The notes under the pieces were generated by a model. It had not been told where the DNA came from. It did not search any database and worked only from the letters and a program-made list of their open reading frames with translations. Source: Desulfuromonadales bacterium (GTDB taxonomy: Bacteria; Desulfobacterota; Desulfuromonadia; Desulfuromonadales; BM103). From it: a stretch of 6,063 nt of DNA. Every line of letters begins with the position of its first letter. The first letter of the stretch is position 1. Location of the stretch: contig JAUWTX010000140.1 in NCBI GenBank assembly GCA_030614505.1, positions 1 through 6,063 of the forward strand. Direction: 5' to 3'. Shown one piece after another: positions 1 through 5,500 of this stretch. Both the position numbers and the translations under genes were made by a program.

Positions 1-1
1 A

Positions 2-721
2 AGCGGTGAGCGGCGCAAAATGAATTATATGGTTTTTATAGGCCCGAAAGAGCCACCTCTTCTCAAGGCTGCTGGACACCAACTGGACATGGTTGTTCAT
101 TTCGGTTTCTTTAATGTGCTGTCTCAGCCCCTCTTTACGGTTTTGATCTTTTTCTACGGTTACTTCAAGAATTACGGTGTAGCCATTATTCTCCTGACGG
201 TCTTGATCAAGCTGATTTTCTGGCCCTTGACCCACAAGAGTTACTCATCGATGAAGTCGATGCAGAAACTTCAGCCGGAGATGGCGAAGTTGCGCGAGAG
301 GTTCAAAAGCGACAAAGAGCGTCTGAACAAAGAGATGATGGCGCTTTACAAGACTCATAGTGTCAACCCGTTGGGCGGCTGTCTGCCGATGCTGGTGCAG
401 ATACCGGTCTTCTTTGCCCTCTACAGGGTTCTCCTTGATTCGATTACTTTGCGGCATGCGGACTTTGCTTTCTGGTTGACGGATCTTTCCGCCAAGGACC
501 CTTATTACATCACACCTCTGCTGATGGGTGCGAGTATGTTTGTACAGCAGAAGATGACGCCGACAACAGCCGATCCGATGCAGGCCAAGATCTTCATGAT
601 GATGCCGGTCATCTTCACTTTCATGTTCCTGAACTTCCCGTCAGGTCTGGTCCTCTATTGGTTGGTAAACAACCTTTTAACCATTTTGCAGCAATACTTC
701 ATTCACCGCAAAGCCACCTGA
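2..721 (+). CDS. yidC: Membrane protein insertase YidC, C-terminal part (partial at left edge)
   Basis: YidC inserts and folds inner-membrane proteins, alone or with the Sec translocon. The reading frame is open to the left edge. The ATG at 20 is internal, because the codons before it are in frame and the protein lacks the N-terminal membrane anchor and periplasmic domain of Gram-negative YidC. The visible 239 residues are the conserved 60KD_IMP/Oxa1 core. Hydrophobic segments lie at about residues 37-56, 58-75, 123-146, 167-183 and 197-231. A basic, helical cytoplasmic hairpin (about 80-118) sits between the second and third. Family landmarks are the PLT after the second segment, NPLGGC before the third, LRHADF, DLSAKDPYY and FPSGLVLYW. 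The positive residue of the hydrophilic groove (Arg366 in E. coli) is Lys here (codon 209-211). The protein ends in a short basic tail, HRKAT. The family and the truncation are certain; only the 5' end is missing. Confidence 0.97.
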   Translation, partial: SGERRKMNYMVFIGPKEPPLLKAAGHQLDMVVHFGFFNVLSQPLFTVLIFFYGYFKNYGVAIILLTVLIKLIFWPLTHKSYSSMKSMQKLQPEMAKLRERFKSDKERLNKEMMALYKTHSVNPLGGCLPMLVQIPVFFALYRVLLDSITLRHADFAFWLTDLSAKDPYYITPLLMGASMFVQQKMTPTTADPMQAKIFMMMPVIFTFMFLNFPSGLVLYWLVNNLLTILQQYFIHRKAT

Positions 722-730
722 TCGCGTACT

Positions 731-1363
731 ATGAAGCAACAGCATCTGCATGTCGAAGTTGCGGCTGAAAGCCTGGATGCGGCGGTAGAAAAGGCGCTGG
801 CGCAACTGGACTGTACTCGCGCCGAGGTTGACGTTGAAGTCTTGCAGGTTCAATCATCGGGCCTGCTCGGCATGTTTGGCCGGCAATCGGCCCGGGTCCG
901 TGTCAGGCTGCATGATCGCGGGGTTATTGCCCGCCAACTTGCCCACCGGTTATTGCATTTGAGCGCCCTTGACGCTGATATTGCTCTAAATTCATCCAAC
1001 AACCGAATTGAACTCAACCTGACGGCACAGGATCCGAGCCTTCTGATCGGTCGTCATGGACAGACCCTGGATGCGCTGCAAACCCTGATCGGTACCATGA
1101 CAGATCGCCTGACCACGGACCGCACACCAATTTTGTTTGATGTTGATGGCTATCGGGGGCGCCGGCAGGTGTTTCTAAATCGTCTTGCCCACCGTCTGGT
1201 CAAAAAAGTACGCCGGTCAGGCAAACCAGCCACCACCCCACCCCTGTTCATTGGTGAACGGCGTATTCTTCATGAACTGTTTAAGCAGGAGTCAGACCTT
1301 GAGTCTAGTTCGAAGAATCACGAAGGGGGTCGTAAGATCATCATTCTTCAGTTGCGGGGTTAG
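731..1363 (+). CDS. jag: Jag/KhpB family RNA-binding protein (Jag_N, KH, R3H)
   Basis: This is a 210-residue cytoplasmic protein of the Jag (SpoIIIJ-associated, KhpB, EloR) family, which binds RNA. In Gram-positive species the family is linked to cell elongation and to small-RNA or mRNA binding; its role in this lineage is not established. The N-terminal Jag_N domain covers about residues 3-60 and contains the typical SSGLLGMFG turn. A KH domain covers about 75-145, with its GxxG loop as GRHG (107-110) followed by QTLDALQTLI. The C-terminal R3H domain covers about 146-208 and has the defining Arg and His in ERRILH (R177, H181). The start lies nine bases after the yidC stop and is in the same frame. 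No clear Shine-Dalgarno is visible, so translation is probably coupled to yidC. The yidC-jag adjacency is widespread in bacteria and supports the call. There is no long linker between the Jag_N and KH domains, so this is a compact member of the family. Confidence 0.93.
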   Translation: MKQQHLHVEVAAESLDAAVEKALAQLDCTRAEVDVEVLQVQSSGLLGMFGRQSARVRVRLHDRGVIARQLAHRLLHLSALDADIALNSSNNRIELNLTAQDPSLLIGRHGQTLDALQTLIGTMTDRLTTDRTPILFDVDGYRGRRQVFLNRLAHRLVKKVRRSGKPATTPPLFIGERRILHELFKQESDLESSSKNHEGGRKIIILQLRG

Positions 1364-1366
1364 TTG

Positions 1367-2740
1367 ATGTTGTCGCTTGATACTATTGTCGCCCCCGCTA
1401 CTCCGCCTGGCGAGGGAGGTGTAGGCATTGTCCGCCTCTCCGGTCCACGGGCTGTCGACTTTCTCGGCACTACATTCCGTGGAAATACGACCATCACCAG
1501 AATGGAATCACACCGGCTTTATTACGGGAAGCTGTTTAATAGCGATGAAGAGCGGGTTGATGAGGTTCTGGCTGTGATTATGCGCGCGCCTCGATCTTAT
1601 ACCGGCGAGGATGTGGTTGAGATTCATTGTCATGGAGGCACCCAGATCCTGCGCAGCGTTCTCGACCTCTTTCTTAAGGCAGGCGCCCGTATGGCCGGAC
1701 CGGGAGAGTTTACTCAGCGAGCCTTTTTGAATGGTCGTCTGGACCTGGCACAAGCTGAAGCGGTTATCGGGGTGATCAAGGCACGATCAGAGCGTGCTAG
1801 CCGTGTTGCTCTGGACCAGCTTGATGGTCACCTTTCCCAAAAGATCTATAAGTTTTCTGAACAACTCAAGCAATCCCTGGCCCTGCTGGAGGCTCACATC
1901 GACTTTCCTGATGATGAAGTCGGCGCCCTGGATCTTCCCGGTTTGCTTGCTCCGCTTCGGAAGATATCCCTGCAGGTAGACACCCTTGTTGGCAGTTTTG
2001 ATGTTGGTCGTGTTTTGCGTGAGGGGGTCAATGTTCTGATTCTTGGGCGGCCCAATGTTGGCAAAAGCTCTTTAATGAACGCTATCCTTGGCGAATCAAG
2101 AGCAATCGTTAACGAAATTGCCGGCACAACCCGTGACACCCTGGAGGAACAGTTGGTTCTGGCTGGCTTCCCTGTTCGCCTGGTTGATGCGGCCGGGGTC
2201 CGGGATACTGATGATCCGGTCGAACAGGAAGGTGTGCGCCGTGCGAGGGAAAAGGCCGCCGTCGCCGATCTGGTTCTGATGGTTGTAGATGGCTCTTGTC
2301 CCTTGACTGGCCAGGACATTCTGGCTCTGGAGTTGTGTCGGCCTGATAATACACTGGTGGTTGTCAATAAGAGCGATCAGGCACAAAATTGTGATCTCGA
2401 ACGATTGGTTGGTTTTCCGTGCAGGGTTTCTGTCTCGGCTAAATATAGCCTCGGTCTGGACGATTTATCTGAAGCGATTCTTGGCCTCCTCAAGGGTGGT
2501 GCGGCCTCTTCTGAGGGAGAGGAGGGTGTTGTGGTCACTGAGCGCCGTCACCGAGATGCTTTGTTGCTGACCAAGGCTGCCCTTAAAGAACTTTTAGCTT
2601 CGGCTGAAGATTCGGCTCCTCTGGAGTGTTTGGCGATGGATCTTCGTGAGGCGTTATCTGCCCTTGGCTTGATTACCGGAGAAACCACGCCGGATGAGAT
2701 CCTTGATCAGATTTTTAGTCAATTCTGTGTCGGTAAGTAG
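1367..2740 (+). CDS. mnmE: tRNA uridine-5-carboxymethylaminomethyl modification GTPase MnmE (TrmE)
   Basis: MnmE works with MnmG to add an aminomethyl or carboxymethylaminomethyl group to C5 of the wobble uridine (U34) of certain tRNAs, using a methylene-tetrahydrofolate carbon and GTP hydrolysis. The ATG at 1367 gives 457 residues (E. coli 454). It is preferred over the TTG at 1364 because a GGGG at 1356-1359 is spaced 7 bases from it and the start aligns with the family (LSLDTIVAPATPPGEGGVG). Residues about 1-118 form the folate-binding domain and the rest is helical with an inserted G domain. Motifs are the P-loop GRPNVGKS (227-234, keeping the K+-coordinating Asn), G2 GTTRDT (253-258), G3 DAAG (274-277), the equivalent of the E. 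coli general-base Glu282 (E286), and G4 NKSD (334-337). The protein ends in FCVGK with the conserved Cys454. The G3 Thr of DTAG is Ala here. The start lies three bases after the jag stop, so the genes are probably cotranscribed. Confidence 0.97.
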   Translation: MLSLDTIVAPATPPGEGGVGIVRLSGPRAVDFLGTTFRGNTTITRMESHRLYYGKLFNSDEERVDEVLAVIMRAPRSYTGEDVVEIHCHGGTQILRSVLDLFLKAGARMAGPGEFTQRAFLNGRLDLAQAEAVIGVIKARSERASRVALDQLDGHLSQKIYKFSEQLKQSLALLEAHIDFPDDEVGALDLPGLLAPLRKISLQVDTLVGSFDVGRVLREGVNVLILGRPNVGKSSLMNAILGESRAIVNEIAGTTRDTLEEQLVLAGFPVRLVDAAGVRDTDDPVEQEGVRRAREKAAVADLVLMVVDGSCPLTGQDILALELCRPDNTLVVVNKSDQAQNCDLERLVGFPCRVSVSAKYSLGLDDLSEAILGLLKGGAASSEGEEGVVVTERRHRDALLLTKAALKELLASAEDSAPLECLAMDLREALSALGLITGETTPDEILDQIFSQFCVGK

Positions 2741-2745
2741 CTATG

Positions 2746-2761
2746 TGTTCCACGTGAAACA
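2746..2761 (+). promoter_or_regulatory. parS: parS centromere-like site 1
   Basis: The sequence TGTTCCACGTGAAACA matches the widely conserved bacterial parS consensus TGTTNCACGTGAAACA. It is a 16-bp palindrome with one mismatched pair around a central CACGTG. ParB loads here as a CTP-dependent sliding clamp and is acted on by ParA for origin segregation (established for the family). It begins five bases after the mnmE stop codon. Finding parA in the same window strongly supports the call. Confidence 0.93.
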
Positions 2762-2784
2762 TTATCTGGCCGCCTGTGGCAGAC

Positions 2785-2800
2785 TGTTCCACGTGAAACA
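2785..2800 (+). promoter_or_regulatory. parS: parS centromere-like site 2
   Basis: This is a second copy of TGTTCCACGTGAAACA, identical at all 16 positions and in the same orientation as site 1. It lies 34 bp before the mnmG start codon. At about 10.5 bp per turn, the 39-bp offset is about 3.7 helical turns, so the two sites do not face exactly the same side of the DNA. Confidence 0.93.
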
Positions 2801-2820
2801 TTGGTAATGTGTTGGTAGAA

Positions 2821-2825
2821 GAAGG
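2821..2825 (+). promoter_or_regulatory. Ribosome binding site of mnmG
   Basis: A GAAGG stretch lies nine bases before the ATG at 2835. An in-frame TAA at 2805-2807 rules out a start further upstream, so this ATG is the first possible one in its frame downstream of the parS pair. Confidence 0.6.
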
Positions 2826-2834
2826 TTTGATCTT

Positions 2835-4682
2835 ATGGCGGAAAACTACGATATCATCGTGGTCGGCGCCGGCCATGCCGGTTGTGAAGCGGCGTTGGCG
2901 GCGGCTCGTATGGGGTGCCAGGCCCTGCTTTTGACGCTTAACCTTGATGCCGTTGCCCAGATGTCGTGCAATCCGGCAATTGGAGGTTTGGCCAAAGGGC
3001 ACCTGGTGCGAGAGATCGATGCCCTGGGTGGTGAGATGGCACGCAATATCGACGCTACCGGTATACAGTTCCGGGTTCTCAATACCAAGAAGGGGCCTGC
3101 AGTAAGAGCGTCACGCGCCCAGGCTGACCGAGACCTTTATCGGGCTCGTATGAAGCAGGTCGTTGAGGCCCAGGAGGGTCTTGACCTCAAACAAGGCCAG
3201 GTCATCAGTCTGGTGGTCGAGGGAGAAGGGGTTGCCGGGGTGGAGACTCGCGACGGTCTGCGGTTTCTGGCGCCAACGGTTATCCTGACGACCGGGACTT
3301 TTATGCGCGGGCTCATACATGTCGGTTTGTCCCATTATCCGGGCGGACGGGCCGGAGAGCCTCCCTCAGAGGGGCTTTCGGACCAATTACGCACCCTTGG
3401 TTTTGATGTAGGTCGCCTGAAAACCGGAACGCCTCCTCGTTTGGACGCCGCAACGATTGATTTTTCTGTTCTGGAAGAGCAGCCAGGAGATCCTGTCCCC
3501 AAACCTTTTTCCGCTGATACGCTGGGCCTGGATCGCCCGCAAGTCCCCTGTCACATCACTTACACTAACGAACGCACCCATGAGGTGATCCGTGGTGGTT
3601 TAGACCGCTCTCCTCTTTATTCCGGTGTTATTGAGGGTGTTGGTCCTCGTTATTGCCCGTCAATTGAGGACAAGGTGGTGCGTTTTCCAGAGAAGGACCA
3701 TCATCAGATCTTTTTGGAGCCGGAAGGTCTTACGAGTGGCGAAGTTTATCCTAACGGCGTATCCACCTCGCTGCCTGTCGACGTTCAGTTGGCTTACCTG
3801 AGAACGATGAAAGGTCTTGAGCGGGTTGAGATTATGCGACCAGGCTACGCAATTGAATACGATTATGTCGATCCGATTCAACTGAAGCCGAGTCTTGAAA
3901 CAAAATTGTTGCGCGGTCTTTATCATGCAGGCCAGATCAACGGTACCTCTGGTTATGAAGAAGCCGCAGGCCAGGGGTTGCTGGCTGGCATCAATGCAGT
4001 GCTACAGGTTAAAGGCCGCGAGCCGGTAGTGATAGGTCGAGATCAGGGCTATCTTGGTGTTCTGGTGGATGACCTTGTGAACCTGGGGACTAAGGAGCCT
4101 TACCGGATGTTTACCTCTCGTGCTGAATATCGTCTGTTGTTGCGCGAAGACAATGCCGACCAGAGACTCAGTCCGCTTGGGCGGGAAGTTGGTTTGTTAA
4201 CGGATGAGCGCTGGGAGAAGTTTTCGAAAAAACTTGTCGACCTGGAGCGTGGCAATGAACGTTTACGGACAAAGCGAATCTCTCCGGGGAATCACGAGGC
4301 GTTAGATCGCCTGGGTCTTCAGGGTTTGAAAAATGGTGCTTCTCTCGAGGAGTTATTGCGTCGGCCGGAAATCGGCATAGGCGATCTCGATTTTCTCGAT
4401 GCGGAGTTGGCCTCTTTTTCTCAGGAGGTCCGCAGTGAGCTGGAAACCGAGATCAAATACGCTGGATATATTCGTCGTCAGCAGGAACAGGTAGAGCGCT
4501 TCCGGCGCCTGGAGTCTCTGGAGATTCCTGAGGGTTTTGATTACGATACCGTCAGTGGTTTTTCTGCCGAGGTCCGGGAAAAACTCAAACGGGTGGCACC
4601 TCGCACCCTTGGCCAGGCCGGGAGGATCCCCGGGGTTACTCCTGCTGCAGTTGCTATCTTGACTGTTTTTCTACGGCGCTGA
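2835..4682 (+). CDS. mnmG: tRNA uridine-5-carboxymethylaminomethyl modification enzyme MnmG (GidA)
   Basis: MnmG is the FAD- and NADH-using partner of MnmE. The MnmE-MnmG complex installs the (carboxymethyl)aminomethyl group on U34 of tRNAs that read split codon boxes. The 615 residues are close to the E. coli length (629). The FAD-binding dinucleotide motif GAGHAG is at 11-16. The region QMSCNPAIGG follows with conserved Cys45. The two GidA signature regions are GPRYCPSIEDK (270-280, with Cys274) and the AGQINGTSGYEEAAGQG block (365-381). The helical C-terminal region (about 450-615), used in the family for MnmE and tRNA contact, is complete. The start is fixed by the upstream in-frame stop and by the standard N-terminus running into DIIVVGAG. 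It follows mnmE after a 94-bp gap that holds the parS pair, and rsmG follows 11 bases after its stop. Nothing suggests truncation or frameshift. Confidence 0.98.
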   Translation: MAENYDIIVVGAGHAGCEAALAAARMGCQALLLTLNLDAVAQMSCNPAIGGLAKGHLVREIDALGGEMARNIDATGIQFRVLNTKKGPAVRASRAQADRDLYRARMKQVVEAQEGLDLKQGQVISLVVEGEGVAGVETRDGLRFLAPTVILTTGTFMRGLIHVGLSHYPGGRAGEPPSEGLSDQLRTLGFDVGRLKTGTPPRLDAATIDFSVLEEQPGDPVPKPFSADTLGLDRPQVPCHITYTNERTHEVIRGGLDRSPLYSGVIEGVGPRYCPSIEDKVVRFPEKDHHQIFLEPEGLTSGEVYPNGVSTSLPVDVQLAYLRTMKGLERVEIMRPGYAIEYDYVDPIQLKPSLETKLLRGLYHAGQINGTSGYEEAAGQGLLAGINAVLQVKGREPVVIGRDQGYLGVLVDDLVNLGTKEPYRMFTSRAEYRLLLREDNADQRLSPLGREVGLLTDERWEKFSKKLVDLERGNERLRTKRISPGNHEALDRLGLQGLKNGASLEELLRRPEIGIGDLDFLDAELASFSQEVRSELETEIKYAGYIRRQQEQVERFRRLESLEIPEGFDYDTVSGFSAEVREKLKRVAPRTLGQAGRIPGVTPAAVAILTVFLRR

Positions 4683-4688
4683 AGGGGG
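4681..4688 (+). promoter_or_regulatory. Ribosome binding site of rsmG, deciding a TTG start
   Basis: GAAGGGGG overlaps the mnmG stop codon (TGA 4680-4682) and lies five bases before the TTG at 4694. This spacing favours that TTG over the next in-frame TTG at 4700. No ATG gives a full N-terminus. Confidence 0.6.
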
Positions 4689-4693
4689 TTGCC

Positions 4694-5350
4694 TTGGCGT
4701 TGACTGAGCTTTTGCGCGTGCTCGACTTGAAAATCTCCGCGGAGACCACCCTTCTGTTGGAACAACTGGTCGATGAGCTCTTACGCTGGAACCAGCGCCG
4801 CAATTTGACTGCAATCACTGACCGTGATGAAGTGCTGGAGAAGCACCTGGTCGATTCCTTGACCTTACTGCCTTTTGCCCGGCAATCGACCCGTCTTCTC
4901 GATATCGGGTCCGGTGCCGGTTTCCCCGCGTTGCCCTTGAAAATCGTCTGTCCCGAGCTCGAAGTTGTCTCTGTTGATGCCGTGGGTAAAAAAGTGGACT
5001 TTCAGCGCCATATCGTGCGAACCCTTGGTTTGCAGGGCTTCACGGCGATTCATGAGCGTGTCGAGAGGTTGGCGGATCACCTGGATTACCGGTCTGGTTT
5101 CGATTTGCTGACCGCCCGGGCTCTTTGTTCTCTCGGCGAACTGGTTGCCTTGGCTGAGCCGTTTCTCGCCCCGGGTGGCCGTCTGGTTGCCATGAAGGGG
5201 CCCGAAGGGCACCGTGAGCTTTCTGAACAGCACGACCTCCTGAGACAGGCCGGCTGGTCTGCTGCCCTGCATAGATTAAACTTGCCTGTTTCCGGAGCCG
5301 AACGTTGCTTGGTTGAGTTGACCCGCAGTAAGGTTAAATTGACCTATTAA
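4694..5350 (+). CDS. rsmG: 16S rRNA (guanine527-N7)-methyltransferase RsmG (GidB)
   Basis: RsmG transfers a methyl group from S-adenosylmethionine to N7 of G527 (E. coli numbering) in the 530 loop of 16S rRNA. Loss of the enzyme gives low-level streptomycin resistance in several bacteria. The 218-residue product is of normal family length. The N-terminal helical part holds the RWNQRRNLTAI and KHLVDSL family blocks (about 31-56). The Rossmann SAM-binding motif I is LLDIGSGAGFP (68-78). VDAVGKK (94-100) matches the family's DSLGKR block, ARALCS (141-146) matches the RAxA region, and GGRLVAMKG (161-169) is the late strand with conserved Lys168. After GSGAGFP the usual Gly is Ala79, a mild change. 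The start is TTG, chosen from the strong upstream purine tract. The gene sits 11 bases after mnmG, the classic gidA-gidB pairing, and is probably cotranscribed with it. Confidence 0.96.
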   Translation: MALTELLRVLDLKISAETTLLLEQLVDELLRWNQRRNLTAITDRDEVLEKHLVDSLTLLPFARQSTRLLDIGSGAGFPALPLKIVCPELEVVSVDAVGKKVDFQRHIVRTLGLQGFTAIHERVERLADHLDYRSGFDLLTARALCSLGELVALAEPFLAPGGRLVAMKGPEGHRELSEQHDLLRQAGWSAALHRLNLPVSGAERCLVELTRSKVKLTY

Positions 5351-5500
5351 AGTAACATTTCCACCACATATAGTGTTTGTTTTTGGTGGTATATCAATAT
5401 CTGGTGGTTTGTCATCTCTAGGCAAATTTCCTTTGCAGATCCAGGTGCTTATGTTAATCTGAGCGACTTAAAAAACTTCACCTTAGAGGAGACTAGAGGC
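5351..5500 (+). promoter_or_regulatory. rsmG-parA intergenic region, probable parA(B) promoter/leader with small repeats
   Basis: This 150-bp gap is visibly more AT-rich than the flanking genes. It contains CCACCA (5361-5366) and its inverse TGGTGG (5384-5389), able to form a 6-bp stem with a 17-base loop. TGGTGGT occurs at 5384-5390 and again at 5402-5408 as an 18-bp-spaced direct repeat. A small GCAAA/TTTGC inverted repeat (5422-5426/5432-5436) follows. TATGTT at 5450-5455 could be a -10 box, but the matching -35 position (TTTCCT, 5427-5432) is poor. No hairpin is followed by a T run, so I see no clear terminator for the rsmG transcript. The likely role is expression control of parAB; chromosomal and plasmid par operons are often autoregulated. 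That role is inferred from position only. Confidence 0.35.
5485..5491 (+). promoter_or_regulatory. Ribosome binding site of parA, deciding a TTG start
   Basis: AGAGGAG lies nine bases upstream of the TTG at 5501. A second, closer purine run (AGAGG, 5495-5499) is too near to serve that codon. There is no in-frame ATG or GTG close upstream. The TTG start gives the standard N-terminus (MAQIIAIANQKGG). Confidence 0.65.

Larger units (their letters stand above)
2741..2834. promoter_or_regulatory. parS: mnmE-mnmG intergenic region with a tandem parS cluster
   Basis: This 94-bp spacer carries two identical copies of the ParB-binding parS sequence, annotated separately. They are 39 bp apart start to start, with 23 bp between them. 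Identity extends to 18 bases per copy, since both are followed by TT. I see no terminator-like hairpin with a T run and no convincing promoter, so mnmG is probably transcribed through from upstream. No DnaA-box-like 9-mer was found, so the gap looks like a centromere site and not an origin. Confidence 0.85.

Noticed and set aside
20..22. ATG at 20 as the true start of the first gene
   Set aside because: The frame is open upstream to the window edge and the product would lack the N-terminal anchor and periplasmic domain expected for a Gram-negative YidC, so this Met is internal.
1894..2367. Minus-strand open frame of 157 codons opposite the MnmE G domain
   Set aside because: It has low-complexity Ser/Arg/Thr-rich composition typical of antisense of a GC-rich gene, no recognisable domain, and lies fully inside mnmE.
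2741..2834. mnmE-mnmG gap as oriC
   Set aside because: It is only 94 bp and has no DnaA-box-like 9-mers and no AT-rich unwinding element; the parS pair explains its structure.
2715..3002. Minus-strand open frame of 95 codons containing MFHVEQ and MFHVEH
   Set aside because: The repeated MFHVE is simply the reverse-strand translation of the two parS sites, a known source of spurious proteins. The rest is antisense to the well-supported mnmG start.
4865..5272. Minus-strand open frame of 135 codons within rsmG
   Set aside because: It is fully antisense to a clear RsmG and shows no family features, so it is a coding-strand shadow.
5361..5389. CCACCA/TGGTGG stem after rsmG as a rho-independent terminator
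   Set aside because: The stem is only 6 bp with a 17-base loop and is not followed by a T run. It is noted as a repeat in the parA leader instead.
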